A stretch of DNA of 64,000 bases from Costus lasius. Its lineage: Eukaryota > Streptophyta > Magnoliopsida > Zingiberales > Costaceae. The notes below the pieces were generated by a model that ran no database searches, had not been told where the DNA came from, and worked only from the letters and a program-made list of their open reading frames with translations. The DNA is taken from the NCBI GenBank assembly GCA_027563935.2, contig CM050449.1, forward strand, positions 89,318,371 through 89,382,370. Reading direction: 5' to 3'. Positions 32,968 through 45,710 of the stretch are shown here, piece after piece. The position numbers and the translations under genes are program-made. How positions within the stretch are numbered: position 1 is the first letter of the stretch; every line of letters starts with the position of its first letter.

Positions 32968-34070
32968 AGACGTAGAAAGGAATTCCTAGCCCAAGAATCA
33001 CCTTAGGTATGGAGCTCTATCATGAAGGTTAGCGCTAGATCAAGAGAAGGTTAAGAATGAATGCACCTAGGGCCCCAAAGGGAGGGGCTGAGATCTTCCT
33101 GTATCTTCCAATGCAGGACTCTTTGGCAGTAGTCTCGACAGAGTTGTTGATGTTGTTTCAATGTGCTTTGATCTCAATCCCAGTGTTGACTCATTTGAAG
33201 ACTTGAAACCGGTATCGGCAATGGAACAGTACTCGGGAAGATGGCTGAGAGCAAAGAACCAATGACAATGGAATGCAATGGAAAGGGAAGAACGGTAACC
33301 ACTGGGAGCAAGCTCAACCCAACGAGGAGCAAGCTCAACTCAAGAACAAACACAAGGTTTCAGGTTTTCAGAATATTTCGGCTCAAGAGTGCAAAGTGAT
33401 ACAACACAGCTTAAAACCTAAGTTTTCCCCACGTTACATTCTTGTGACCCTTGGCATTCTTTGACTGAAACGATGTGATGATGCTTGTTCTGATGTGATC
33501 TTCTAGCCGTTGGAGAAGGCATGTGTGGTGAGTATTGATTGGCTTGAGGGAAAGCTTCTTGTCGGATGTTGAGTGGGCTGGAATTTTGCCTGTATTGGGC
33601 TGATGTTATGCGAGTTGATTTGAATTGGAGCCGACTAGGTTGAGTGTTGAGGATGACTGATCATGAGCTGCATATGAACCGAATCTTGCTTGATGTTTGA
33701 CTGGTGTTAAATGGTCTGAATGCGGGCTGGCTTGAGTTGAGTGTTGATGATGAATGAGTCATGCCAAGGCCACAATACTATGGGTAAACTAGGTGCTGCA
33801 TGTGCAATACATGTGTGCATGAACCTAAGCTATAGCAACCTATTACATCCTCTAAAAAGAAAACAAAGACTTCAAAGTAAAACCTAGGCTAATCCTAGCT
33901 ACAACATAACATAAGTGCTGAAAGTAAAATAGAGTTTATAAGACATTACAATGCAACAAACTAACAAGTCTTAAACGAGTTCTCAAAATGTTAAGAGGAA
34001 TTAAGCATTCATCCCATAACGGATTGGGGTCTTCTTAATCCTTGTGGACCTTCTTGGATGTGTCCCTACA
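32968..34070 (-). mobile_element. Ty3-C 3' LTR
   Basis: About 1.1 kb, ending GTGTCCCTACA; its first bases read AGACGTAG where the 5' LTR has TGATGTAG. The polyprotein's last codons run into it (to 34001). Confidence 0.85.
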
Positions 34071-34420
34071 TCAGCTTTCGTGGGGTTGGTAGAACTCTCC
34101 TCTGGAGAGTTAGATGAGAAACTGTCAAGTTCCGTGGGTAGATGGATGCGCACTTCTTCTTCTGGGAGCCATTCTTCAGTGTGATCTCCCCATTGGATAA
34201 GGTAATGATTCTGGACTCCTTGCTTGTTGAAACGTTGCTGTACTTCCATGATCTGACCGGGCTTCTTGGCTGGGAGTGGCGCCTCAATGGTGAGTGGTTC
34301 TTTGTAGGGTGTCAAGTCCTCCACGTTGATGGTGTGATGTATTCCCAGCGCCTGTGGTAAATCAAGCATGTAAGCATTGCATTTACCTTCTTCAATACCC
34401 TGAAGGGTCCCATGGCTCAC
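34001..34420 (-). pseudogene. Ty3-C integrase tail with chromodomain
   Basis: 139 open codons. After NVEDLTPYKEPL comes a chromodomain: QRFNKQGVQNHYLIQWGDHTEEWLPEEEV, with the aromatic residues of the fold (Y, W, W). The tail HPRRSTRIKKTPIRYG is basic. Chromodomains read histone H3 methylation. The frame overlaps the LTR by 70 bases, as in many chromoviruses. Confidence 0.85.
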
Positions 34421-34794
34421 GGCTGAAGTTTGGTATTTGCATCATGCTGTCTTTCCTTCCTGTTTCGTAGCATTACCAAGTCACCTTCCTGCAGATTCAT
34501 GGAGCGCCGATGGGGGTTAGCAGCCAATTCATATTTAAGAGTATTTTTTGTAATATGATCCTTCACTTTATTATGTATCTGAACAATGTGTTGTGCAAAT
34601 GAGAGAGCTGAGTGGTTTTGTTTGTAGGGTGATGGTAAGGATGCTAGATCAATAGGCTTGCATGGCTGAAAACCAAAGTTGAGTTGAAAGGGACTAGCCC
34701 CCGTAGTTCGATTTGCAGCGCTATTGAATGCAAATTCAGCGGTGGGCAACAACTTGTCCCAATTTCCCGGATGTGCTCCCACTAAACACCTCAA
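34417..34794 (-). pseudogene. Ty3-C integrase, C-terminal half
   Basis: 125 codons: CLVGAHPGNWDKLLPTAEFAFN, TTGASPFQLNFGFQPCKPIDL and a GPY/F-like LVMLRNRKERQ region. Stops at 34795-34967 separate it from the core; that gap reads as integrase with lesions. Confidence 0.82.
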
Positions 34795-34967
34795 AATATT
34801 ACCAAGGGATCAATTGACCACCTCGGTTTGCCCATCAGATTGTGGGTTGTAAGCGGTAGAAAAATTCAGTTTAGTACCCATTAGTTTCCATAAAGTGATC
34901 CAAAAATGTCAAATAAATTTAACATCTCTATCCGACACAATGGTTCGGGGTACCCCATGTAAATGCA

Positions 34968-36155
34968 CTACATCTCTAAAGAAAAGTCTTGCCACGTGAG
35001 AGCCATCCGTGGTCTTGGTACATGGGATGAAGTGGGCCATTTTGGTGAATCGATGAATTGATCAACCACCACGAAGATGGAGTCATAGTGGGCACTAGTG
35101 CGAGGGAGTCCAAGCACAAAGTCCATACTCACATCTTGCCAAGGCCCCTCGGGTATAGGTAAGGGCATGTATAATCCAATATTATGCTTCCTTGTTTTGG
35201 AAATTAGGCAAGTTTGACAATGTCCCACAATTTTGGTCACATCTTTAAGCATAGTGGGCCAATAAAACCTTTCCTCCACCAAAGTTAGGGTCTTATCCCT
35301 CCCATGATGTCTGGCTGTGCCACCCCCATGTAATTCCCAAGCTAGAAAATCTCTTAATGAAGAGCGCGGAATGCAAAGTTTTCCTCTCCTAAATAGATAT
35401 CCTTCCCTAATTTCAAAGTCAGGATTACTTGGGGCGCCGGTTGTGATATTATTGAAAACATTCTTAAAATCTGGACACTCTTTGTACTCATCCTTGACCC
35501 TATCAAACCCTGTGACCGATACCTGAAGAGTATTCAATAAAAGCATCTTTCGACTCAAAGCATCAGCTACTTTATTTTGAGTTCCAACCTTGTGTTTTAA
35601 GACAAAAGTGTATTGTTGTAAGAATTCCACCCACTTAGCATGCCTAGGGTTCAATTTGACTTGACTACTTAAGTAAATGAGAGCTTGATGATCACTGTTA
35701 AGGATAAACTCCTTGTGTATGAGATAATGTCTCCAATGTTTAAGGGCTTGCACAATGGCATAAAACTCTTTATCATAAGTGGAGTATCGTTGTCTAGCTT
35801 CATTCAACTTTTCACTATAGAATGCGATTGGATGCCCCTCTTGACTAAGAGTCCCACCAATTCCAACCCCCAAGGCATCACAATCCACAATGAACACCTT
35901 ATTGAAGTCAGGTAACCTTAATACCGGTGTGGTAATGATTTTCAGCTTTAACTCTTGGAAAGCCTTCTCGGCTGGAGTTGTCCATTCAAAGCTCTCCTTG
36001 CACAAACAATTGGTTATGGGTGCCACGAGAGTACTAAAATTGTGTATAAATCTTCTATAAAACGTAGCCAGGCCATGGAAACTCCTAGCCTCGGTGATAG
36101 AAGTCGGGGTGGGCCAATTAGCAATAGCCTCAACCTTTGAGGGATCGGCCTTCAA
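34968..36155 (-). pseudogene. Ty3-C RNase H and integrase N-terminal half
   Basis: 395 open codons. RT connection (SFHGLATFYRRFIHNFS), RNase H (VDCDALGVGIGGTLSQ, YDKEFYAIVQALKHW, SDHQAL), its end [10 protein letters not shown], then the HHCC finger (H...H, CQTCLISK) and integrase core start VSMDFVLGLPRT with the first Asp, [10 protein letters not shown] frame shift at the end changes the reading after DSPKW. Confidence 0.88.
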
Positions 36156-36186
36156 CCCTTGATCATTGATGATGAAACCGAGATAT

Positions 36187-36519
36187 TCAATTTCTTGAAC
36201 TAAGAAGACACTTCTTCAAATTTAGTAATAAATGCTCTTGCCTCAACAAATCAAGACTAGCCCTTAGGTGACTTACGTGTTCTTGTTCAGTTTTGCTAAA
36301 AATCAGGATATCATCAAAATATACCACTAGAAATTTGCCAATGTATGGTTTTAAGATATGATGCATCAATCTCATGAAAGTAGAGGGGGCATTGGTTAAC
36401 CCGAAGGGCATAACCATCCACTCATTGAGACCATCCCGTGTTTTAAAGGCCGTCTTCTATTCATCCCCTTCCCTAATCCTAACTTGGTGGTACCCACTAC
36501 GAAGGTCCACCTTGGAGAA
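36187..36519 (-). pseudogene. Ty3-C reverse transcriptase palm
   Basis: The frame 36187-36417 has [18 protein letters not shown] and the catalytic [16 protein letters not shown], then LNLKKCLL. The bases to 36519 continue RT upstream with two stops. Confidence 0.88.
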
Positions 36520-37908
36520 CTAAGCTGAACCTACAATCATATCAAGGAGATCATCTAACCTGGGAATAGGGAAACGATATTTAATGGTTATCTTGTTAAT
36601 AGCCCGGCAATCAATGCACATCCTCCATGTGCCATCCTTTTTTGGTGTCAATAAGGTCGGAACTGCACATGGACTAAGGCTTTCCCTAATCAACCCTTTG
36701 CTAAGCAACTCATCTACTTGCCTCCTTAACTCGGCATGCTCTAAGGGGCTCATATGGTAATGGGGTAAATGGGGCAAGGTGGCACTCGGCACAAGGTCAA
36801 TGGCATGTTGAATTTCTCTTTCAGGAGGTAACTCATTGGGTAATTCAGCTGGGGTAATGGTAGGATAATCTTTTAACATTTCAGCTATGAGGGGTGGATG
36901 CTTGAGTTCGGATTCAGGTTGGGCTGGCTGAACCAACAGGGTATATATGAGACCGGTTTCTTTGTTATCCTGTATAAAGGCTTGAGGTCTTAATAGAATG
37001 ATGGACTTATTTGGCTCAATTGTCTTGCCTTTCTTATGGGAGGTCCTAAGTTCTCTAGGTAAACTGGGCATGAGGACAATCTTTTTACCATCCACCGTGA
37101 ACTCATAGGTGTTTTCCCTACCGTCATGAAACACCCTCATATCATATAACCATGGTCGCCCTAAAAGCACATCAGCCACGTCCATGTCCGTGACATCACA
37201 CCAGATATTTCCTTGATGGGTAGCTAGTTTGAGGGGTACCATGCACCTAAATGCCACAGGAACAAGGGTTTGGTCCACCCGAGAAATATTATAAGGCCTT
37301 GGGTGCTTCTCTGGCGTCAATCCGAGCCTACTCACCGCTTGCTTGGATATCACATTAAGGCTACTACCACTATCCACTAAAATCTTACAAACCTTACCAT
37401 TACACTGGGTGTAGGTATAGAATAAACTAGTTCTTTTCCAATCTTCAGCGAGTAGGTCTTTGATGTAATTGCATCTAACTACCATGGTAAATTGGGGAGG
37501 TTCTTCTTCACTATTGTATCCGGGCGTATAAAATTTAGTCTCATTCACTACCGGTGCTTCTTCCTCCACCTCTTCTATTTCTTCTATTAAAAGGGCTTTC
37601 TTGGGGCAATTCTTAGATACGTGGCCGGGCTGAGAACAACTATAGCAAGTCAGCTTAGTGGTTTGTGTAGGGGCTCTATGGTCTCGTTTGTTCACCTCCT
37701 GGGTTGGTGCCTTAGGGAAAGTAGCAGGGGTAGTCGGCTTACCAGCAGGAGCTAATGTACTAGGCTTAAGTGTTGGATACCTTGGTTGTTGTTGTAGGTC
37801 ATACTCAAGCTCCATAGCTAGTTGATAGGCATCGGCTAAGGTTTCACACCTATGGTGAATAAAAGCTCTTTTGATATCAGCCCTCAACCCTCCTTTATAC
37901 CGATTCAA
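36520..37908 (-). pseudogene. Ty3-C gag end, protease and start of RT
   Basis: 462 open codons. Gag end RYKGGLRADIKRAFIHH; zinc knuckle CYSCSQPGHVSKNC near residues 87-100; acidic linker; retropepsin CKILVDSGSSLNVIS with an intact DSG; then RT fingers GLIRESLSPCAVPTLLTPKK, DGTWRMCIDCRAIN and RFPIPRLDDLLD. A TAG (from Glu) separates it from the gag frame. Confidence 0.9.
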
Positions 37909-37920
37909 GGATAGCCAAGG

Positions 37921-38784
37921 CTATTCATTTAAATCACACCTAAGTAGGAGGTCTTCAAATTTCATATTATACTCGGCTATGGAATCATTCCCTTGGATAA
38001 GTCTTGTGAGTTGATCATACAGTTTTTGCCTATAATTTGGGGACACATACTTTTCTCTAAGCTTCCATTTCATTTCTTCCCATGTGGTGATGGGAGGGAT
38101 ACTACTCCTAGCTAGCTTAAGCTCTATACTATTCCAATACATTTGAGCTGAACCCCGTAGCAGAAATTTGACACACTGAACCTTACCATGCTCAGGTATC
38201 CTACTCCATATAAAGTAATTTTCTACTTGTGTTTGCCATTCTAGAAAGGTTTGGGTATCAAGGCTACCTTCAAAGATGGGGGTGTTGAGCCGAAGGTTTC
38301 GATAAATATCTTCCTCCTCATGGTGGTGGGCATAGTTTTTATGGGATAACTCTCCTAAAGGATATTCTTTGGGTGTGTTTGGTTGACTCCTATGGTTGTC
38401 ACCCCTAGTTTCTGGCAGGGCTTCCAATTCAGGTCTCGGGTTATCCTTGGGATCATAATGGGTCCGGCTAGTTCCTTCCCCCCAGGCAGGTTCTTGATGT
38501 CTTTCCCTATGGTGTGGTTGGGGTGGTAATGGTGCTTCCGAATTTGGTTCAGATGGTTGAACAAGAGACTCATGAATGGGGTCCTTGCCCCTTTCCATTT
38601 TATCCATCCGTTGGTTCATGCCTTTCATAGAGGCTTGTAGGTCCCTAAGCATGGCCATCATAGCATTCATCTGGCCCTGCATAGATTCAGCCTCATCGGC
38701 TTGCTGGTTGTTCCTCGTGCGAACTACCATGGTGAAGGATGGGTATAGGTTTACGCAAACAATGCACAAAGCACTAGCAAGCAA
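37921..38784 (-). pseudogene. Ty3-C gag, N-terminal part
   Basis: 287 codons; the likely start is MVVRTRNNQQADEA at 38730, since the 18 codons before it look like leader. A coiled-coil-like MNAMMAMLRDLQASMKGMNQ is followed by the retrotransposon gag domain (DTQTFLEWQTQVENYFIW, YWNSIELKL, LTRLIQGNDSIAEYNMKF). Gag builds the particle. Confidence 0.88.
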
Positions 38785-39309
38785 TATTGATAGATACTAA
38801 CAAGCAGCAACAACAGGGAGTAGATGTGTATTCAAATTGGCTAGTAAGGAATAGTAGAGTTGCAGGATAATGTAATCAGCAGCGAGTTAACTAGCATGTA
38901 ATCTCAGCAAGTATTGATAGTAATTGAAAGTGCACGGTAGGCAGTACTAACAGAATCAGAAAACTAACAAGCAATATGATATAATGATCAGGCAAATTGG
39001 AACAACACACTAGTAGCAACTTCAGTATCGGAAAGCAGGAAACTGGTAAGCTACAGTAACTGATAAACTACAGTTAACAAGATTATCAAATGCAAAAAAT
39101 TAAAGTAGGAGTTGATGGCCAAGAAGGTATAGTACTACCAGAGATGAGGTATTCAGGAGACACTATTTAGTAACCGGTACTGACAGGCAACACAACAACT
39201 CAACTTCCAGGAAAAAATCACAAACACTTGCAGTGCAGAAATCAGAACCGTAACATTAGCATGTGAAATTCCAGAAAGCTTTGCTAGATGCAAAGAGCAC
39301 CTAAGGCAT
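38785..39309 (-). other. Ty3-C leader
   Basis: Non-coding, between gag and the primer site. No motif of note. Confidence 0.7.
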
Positions 39310-39321
39310 GCTCTGATACCA
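39310..39321 (-). promoter_or_regulatory. Ty3-C primer-binding site (initiator tRNA-Met)
   Basis: Minus strand TGGTATCAGAGC, one base from the 5' LTR. Confidence 0.9.
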
Positions 39322-39420
39322 CTGATGTAGAAAGGAATTCCTAGCCCAAGAATCACCTTAGGTATGAAGCTCTATCATGCAGGTTAGCGCTAGATCAAGA
39401 GAAGGTTAAGAATGAATGCA

Positions 39421-39425
39421 CCTAG
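39421..39425. repeat. Target-site duplication CCTAG of copia-3 LTR
   Basis: CCTAG here and at 41376-41380 flank the copia LTR; the same five bases follow the other LTR copy at 51333-51337. Confidence 0.9.
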
Positions 39426-41375
39426 TGTTGGGAAACCCCGGGGACATTTTACAATTTTTCAGAGTTATGGACATACATTTTTCGCAGCAGAAGAATGTCC
39501 CCGAAACAGGCCAGTCCCAAAAACCCAGTGAAGATCGCAAGCAAGGGAGTCGACACGATGAGTTAGGAAATACCTTAAGAGCAATGTAGAGCGATGTCGA
39601 TGAAGGCGCCCAAGTGTTCGCCCTCTACAGTCTCGCACACACGGATCTCTTGAGTTCTCTTCTTCCACGCCCGGTGCTAGCCTCGGGAAGAAGATCCAAG
39701 CCTTAGGGAGATACTCTACTTCACTTGCGCCACCAAGAGAGATGAGGCCCCAAGAGAAGAAAGAAAACCGCCCAAGCCGCCAAGCCCTAGTCCTCCTTGC
39801 GCCAAGAGGAAAGGAGGTAGAGGCTTGCGGTTATGGAAGATGCGCCCTTTGCTCTGAGCACTCGCCCCTCTCCTTGTGTTCACGCCTTCAAGGATTAATT
39901 ACACACAAGAGGGGGCGACTAGGGTCATATTTATAGGGCAAGAGGCGATTAGGGTAATGGCTAGGATCATGACAAGTGTAGGGCTAGGATGAGGAGGTTT
40001 GAGATAAGGAAAGTCTCCAAGACATTTCCATAATTCTCATTCAACCTTACCTTTTGTTCCCACGCCTTTCCTTGTGCGCCAAGGCCTTGCCTTGCGCCTC
40101 AAGCAATGCCATAGAGGCATGCATTCCATCCTAGGAAGAGAGGGGGAGGCGCCCTTTACTTCCATAATGAAGCAAAGGCGCCAACATGACCCCATTATGC
40201 CCCTAGGCGCCTAATGGTTCATGTTTCTCCCCATTATACCCTTTTAGCCTCTCATCTCTTCATGAGAACTTGTTATTGGGCCTCATTGGATAATGAGCTA
40301 GCCCAAACATCATTGCATAGGTTGATTAAGCACTTGCATCCAATCCAATGCAACCCTAATCCAAATGTGACCAACCATGGTCAAATACGGGTCAACCTGC
40401 CAAAAATGAAGTTTGGCTCCAATAGCATTCTTCCATCTCATCAGGCCCATTGGCGCTGATGAAATCTCCCAATTAGATCCGAGTTATTCAATAACTCGAT
40501 CATAAGGCTTCCCGATCAATACGAGAACTCAAGTATCAAGGTGTGTGACCCTGTAGGTTCCTCTGACGCTGGCAGTGTTGGCCAAAGGTCATCACAAGCA
40601 GTGAGTGGCACCTAGCAGTGCATCGCTGCTACCTAGGTCATTGGAATGGATATCGACATCGACATCCCCATCATCGCAACTAGGTACAGATGCATTACAG
40701 TCTCTTTGCCGAACTGATATCCGATTGGACAAGTGTGTCACCACTTGTTTTCATCCAATCACATGGCTATGACTAAAACAGGTTCTCACCTGGGTATGGC
40801 CATACACTCTCAGTCATAGAACCATAAAGAAGCTCCATGGATATCATACTTCCTTAGGGAAGGGGCAAATCCTATGTCTGTCCATTGATCTTCTCATATG
40901 GGTCGTGACATGCTCAATAACAACCGTTATGACCTCCCAGCTATGGCAAGGTGTTAGGTTGTATCAAAGCAAGTCCCTAACCATATAGAATGATCAATGA
41001 CCTCAAGTCAAGGGATCAATGCATCTCCTGTCACTTATGAGGATAACTCATGACACCAAGTCATAGCCTCATAGCGGGTCTATCCAGTATATCCCCAATG
41101 ATATACCCATGTGTCTGCGTTAGCACCACGTGCCTAACCAGCCCACATACCAGTCTCTCAAGTACCATAGCTGTCCCATATCCACTAAGGTACATCGACT
41201 GGGGATTATAATTCGAGTACAGATCCAATCTGTCTCCAGGGACATTATCATGTAAGTACACAATCGCAGGTGTAGTCAAACAATGATAACGACAATGCCA
41301 GAATGATATATAAATATCAGTGTCAAGTAGTACATAAGTTGACCAAAACTATGTCCTAGGGCATATACACCAACA
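39426..41375 (-). mobile_element. Copia-3 LTR (3' LTR, solo in present context)
   Basis: 1,950 bases, TGTTGGGAAACC to ACCAACA. Nearly identical to the copia-3 5' LTR at 49383-51332. Bordered on both sides by Ty3-C LTR with CCTAG repeats, so here it stands as a solo LTR. Confidence 0.92.
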
Positions 41376-42380
41376 CCTAGGGCCCCAAAGGGAGGGGCCG
41401 AGATCTTCCTGTATCTTCCAATGCAAGACTCTTTGGCAGCAGTCTCCACAGAGTTGTTGATGTCGTTTCAATGTGCTTTGATCTCAATCCCAGTGTTGGC
41501 TCGTTTGAAGACTTGAAACCGGTATCGGCAATGGAATAGTACTCGGGAAGATGGCTAAGAGCAAAGAACTGATGATAGTGGAATGCAATGGAAAGGGAAG
41601 AACGGTAACCACGGGGAGCAAGCTCAACTCAATGAGGAGCAAGCTCAACTCAAGAACAAACACAAGGTTTCAGGTTTTCAGAATATTTCAACTCAAGAGT
41701 GCAAAGTGATACAACACAGCTTAAAACCTAAGTTTTCCCCACGTTACATTCTTGTGACCCTTGGCATTCTTTGACTGAAATGATGTGATGATGCTTGTTC
41801 TGATGTGATCTTCTAGCCGTTGGAGAAGGCGTGTGTGGTGAGTATTGATTGGCTTGAGGGAAAGCTTCTTGTCGGATGTTGAGTAGGCTGGAATTTTGCC
41901 AGTATTGGGCTGATGTTATGCGGGTTGATTTGAATTGGAGCCGACTGGGTTGAGTGTTGAGGATGACTGATCATGAGCTGCATATGAACCAAATCTTGCT
42001 TGATGTTTGACTGGTGTTGAACGGTCTGAATGCGGGCTGGCTTGAGTTGAGTGTTGATGATGAATGAGTCATGCCAAGGCCACAATACTATGGGTAAACT
42101 AGGTGCTGCATGTGCAATACATGTGTGCATGAACCTAAGCTATAGCAACCTATTACATCCTCTAAAAAGAAAACAAAGACTTCAAAGTAAAACCTAGGCT
42201 AATCCTAGCTACAACATAACATAAGTGCTAAAAGTAAAATAGAGTTTATAAGACATTACAATGTAACAAACTAACAAGTCTTAAATGAGTTCTCAAAATG
42301 TTAAGAGGAATTAAGCATTCATCCCATAACGGATTGGGGTCTTCTTAATCCTTGTGGACCTTCTTGGATGTGTCCCTACA

Positions 42381-42880
42381 TTACATCCACTTATCTTTAG
42401 AAGGTGCATGGTGGCAATGGTTTCCCCAGTCCAGTTTTACCTTGGACGTGCCTTCGCAAGGAAACTCGTTGACCCTAGGTATAACAGTTAGGAATGGACT
42501 TGACTGGATTTTCATATGTGCTGGGCACATGATGAAACTCTAGAGGCATCATTAAGAGGTTAGGGTTTCATGCTATATCCAACCCTCGCTGAACATGGAA
42601 TGCCTAGACTGTCCCAATAGGAGGAGTTGCCAATAGCAATCGGCCGGCGTGCCCACCTTAAGAAGCATGGGTCACTTTGTGCATCTCATCTCACCCTCGT
42701 GGGACACGAAGCCTCATGTGGAATAAGGATCCCATCTCACTAGGAAATCTCTGATTTCCCGATTGACTTTGTGGGTTGTCAATTTGATTAAAATAGTGGG
42801 AGCCATAATCATTTAATACAAGTCCAGATTAAATGATTTAAAGTAGTACTAATCTACTGTTTCTTGACTGTTGTAGAACA
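42381..42880 (+). other. Copia-2 leader, second part (left copy)
   Basis: Resumes the leader broken at 32967. Hairpins with CTTC/CCTC loops lie at 42449-42458 (TGC/GCA), about 42577-42592 (weakened) and 42689-42704 (TCTCAC/GTGGGA). Confidence 0.75.
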
Positions 42881-43876
42881 ATGGCAATGAACAATAGCGG
42901 ATTGACACTGCGATCACTCCTTGATAAGGATAACTTGGTTGGAACCAACTTCATGGACTGACATCGGAACTTGAGGATAGCCCTCAAGCTCGAGAAGAAG
43001 CTGTATGTCCTTGAGCAGCCTCTTCCTGCGGCTCCTGCACCTAATGCCCGAACGGCAGACAGGGATGCTTTTAGAAAGCATCAGGATGACTCTTTGGAGG
43101 TGGCATGTCTCATGCTAGCCACTATGGCACCTGAACTTCAGGTGCAATATGAGGAGCAGAACGTTTTTCAGATGATCACTCATCTGAAACAGATGTTCAA
43201 AACTCAAGCTAGAACTGAGAGATATGACACTACCAAAGTAGTTTTTTGGTGCAAGTTGTCTGAAGGTGCACTAGTGAGACCCCATGTTCACAAGATGATT
43301 GGGAATGTGGATCATCTCAAAAGACTGGGGCACACCATAGACAATGAGCTGGTTATGGATCTTATTCTCTAGTCCCTGCCCCCTAGCTTCAGTTCATTTA
43401 TTATAAATTTCAACATAAACCAGATTGAATGTACTCGGGAGGAACTGATGAATATGCTCCAAACAGTCAAGCGTGAAATGGGAAAGACTAAATCCAATTT
43501 TGTTCTTTTGGTCCCTGCGGCCAAGAAGATGAAGAAGAAGGGTAAGGCACATGCTAAGGGCAGTGCCAAGGGTCCTACCAAAGCACTGAATAAAAAGGCC
43601 AAAAAGTCAAAGGAACAGAGGTGCTTCCACTGTGGCGAGCAGGGTCACTGGAGGAGGGACTGCAAGCAACTTCAGAATGAGGAGAAGAAAGGCAGGGCCT
43701 TGTCTTCAAGCTCAGGTATTTATGTTACTGAAGTCTACCTTTCTACTTCTATGTCATGGATATTGGATACCGCATGTGGAGCTCATATTTGTACAAATAT
43801 GCAGGGGCTCAAGAAAAGTAGATCGGTGTGGCCTAGAGAGATTGACCTACGGGTTGGATACGGGGCACAAGTTGCG
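42881..43876 (+). pseudogene. Copia-2 gag and protease start, cut (left copy)
   Basis: Starts MAMNNSGLTLRSLLDKDNL at 42881. TGG became TGA after TNFMD, and another stop follows DLIL at 43369. The zinc knuckle CFHCGEQGHWRRDC and protease WILDTACGAHICTN are present. At 43876 the sequence jumps to the reverse strand of copia-3 RNase H. Confidence 0.85.
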
Positions 43877-45710
43877 CCAAAGCCTTGGTCAATGGGTCTG
43901 CCAGATTGTTCTCTGTGTCTACTCTGCTAATCTTGACATCACCTCTGTCAATGATCTCTCTGATCAGGTGAAATCTTCTGAGTATGTGTTTGGATCTTTG
44001 ATGAGACCGTGGTTCCTTGGCTTGTGCAATTGCTCCATTGTTGTCACAGTAGAGTTCAATGGGATCCATTGCACTAGGTACCACTTGAAGATCACATAAG
44101 AACTTCCTTATCCAAACAGCTTCCTTGGCTGCCTCAGAAGTAGCCACATACTCAGCTTCGGTTGTAGAATCTGCTATGGTAGATTGCTTGAAGCTTTTCC
44201 AACATACAGCGCCTCCATTTATCTTGAACACATAGCCGGCCTCCGATCTAAAGTCGTCAGGGTCAGACTGGAACGATGCGTCAGTATAGCCCTGCATACT
44301 GAGCTCTTCCTGTCCCCCATAGACCAAGAACAAATCCTTAGTTCTTCTCAGATAGTTTAGGATGTTCTTTACAGCCACCCAGTGCTGTAGACTTGGATTG
44401 GATTGGTATCGGCTGGTAATGCTCACAGCATATGCCACATCTGGTCTAGTACATAATATTGCATACATGATCGATCCTACTGCCGAAGCATAAGGAATTC
44501 GACTCATGTCATCCCTCTCAGCCTGTGTTGCAGGACACTGGCTCTTTGAGAGAGTAAGGCCATGTCTCACTGGAAGGTATCCTTTCTTGGATTGCTCCAT
44601 GTAGAACCTCTCCAGTACCTTATCAATGTAAGTACTTTGACTAAGGGCCAAGAGCCTCTTGGATCTATCCCGGTAGATCCTCACGCCTAGAATATAGGCG
44701 GCCTCCCCTAAGTCTTTCATCTCGAAACACTTCCCCAACCATGTCTTCACAGCTTGAAGACTAGGGATGTCGTTTCCGATGAGCAGTATGTCATCAACAT
44801 ACAAGACCAGAAAAATCACCAAGCTCCCACTGAATTTTCTGTATACACAGGCGTCATCTTCGCTTTTGATAAAGCCATAATCTCTCACGGCCTCATCAAA
44901 TCGAAGATTCCAACTTCGAGATGCTTGCTTTAATCCATAAATGGACCTCTTTAGCCTGCAGACCTTATTAGCCTCTGCAGGATGGATGAAGCCATCAGGT
45001 TGTGTCATATACACATCCTCAGTCAGCTTCCCATTAAGGAACGTTGTTTTCACATCCATCTGCCATATCTCATAGTCATGATATGCAGCTATAGCAAGCA
45101 GAATCCGATTGGATTTAATCATGGCAACTGGCGAGAAGGTTTCATCATAGTCCACCCCGTGGACTTGTTTAAATCCTTTAGCCACTAGTCTACCCTTATA
45201 GGTAACTATTTTGCCATCCATGTCTGTCTTCTTCTTGAAGACCCATTTACACCCTATGGGTTTTACCCCATCAGGCAGCTCAACCAAATCCCAGACTTGG
45301 TTAGCCGACATGGAATCCATCTCAGATCTCATGGCGTCAAGCCATTTCTTGGAGTCCGGTCCACTGACCGCCTCATCATAGGTTCTAGGTTCATCCTCAA
45401 TGATGAAGATCCCATCGTGTTGGGTCGGTAGCGACCCATACCTTTCAGGTGCACGACGAATTCTCCCAGACCTACGCGGGACCTGTGTCTGAGCCTCAGG
45501 TTGCCTAGCAGCCAGTGCAGGTGGCTCAGATTCCATCTCTTTGTCTTGTGCTTGCACTTGGACCTCATCCAAGTCAAACTTCCTCCCACTAACTTCTTTC
45601 ATAAGAAATTCTTTCTCTAGAAAGACAGCACCCCGAGCAACAAAAACTTTGTTCTCAGTTGGGACATAGAAGTAGTATCCTTTAGTTTCCTTAGGATACC
45701 CCACAAACAC
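43833..45710 (-). pseudogene. Copia-3 RT and RNase H, 625-codon open frame
   Basis: The frame begins in the integrase tail (MFVGYPKETKGYYFYVP), passes a proline-rich linker and RT: WVFKKKTDMDGKIVTYKGRL, MDVKTTFLNGKLTEDVYM, GLKQASRSWN, the catalytic YVDDILLIGND near residue 310, then RNase H (TDASFQSDPDD, EAEYVATSEAAKEAVWI, SKHILRRFHLIREII, NNLADPLTKAL). The last 14 codons are antisense copia-2 gag, read through the junction at 43876. RT copies RNA; RNase H removes the template. Confidence 0.92.

Larger units (their letters stand above)
32968..42380 (-). mobile_element. Ty3-C chromovirus with nested copia LTR
   Basis: Minus strand: 5' LTR (42380 down to 39323, itself split by a copia LTR), primer site, leader, gag, protease, RT, RNase H, integrase, chromodomain and 3' LTR (34070 down to 32968). 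It interrupts the copia-2 leader between CGTGGGACACACCC and CATCCACTTATC; an exact target duplication is not clear. RT and chromodomain look Reina-like, but the clade is a guess from motifs. Confidence 0.85.
39323..42380 (-). mobile_element. Ty3-C 5' LTR, split by a copia LTR
   Basis: Two pieces, 39323-39425 and 41376-42380, together match the 1.1 kb LTR at 32968-34070. A copia LTR separates them. The right piece is duplicated at 51333-52337. Confidence 0.9.
39426..43876. repeat. Segmental duplication, left copy
   Basis: 4,451 bases repeated at 49383-53833 with a constant offset of 9,957 and only scattered single-base differences. It contains the copia-3 LTR, part of the Ty3-C LTR, copia-2 leader and part of copia-2 gag. 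Confidence 0.92.

Noticed and set aside
34142..34360. Plus-strand frames over Ty3-C integrase and chromodomain
   Set aside because: Shadows of the minus-strand polyprotein.
39426..41375. Simple solo LTR by itself
   Set aside because: The identical LTR at 49383 with the same CCTAG flank, and the shared right flank, show it is part of a larger rearranged copia-3.
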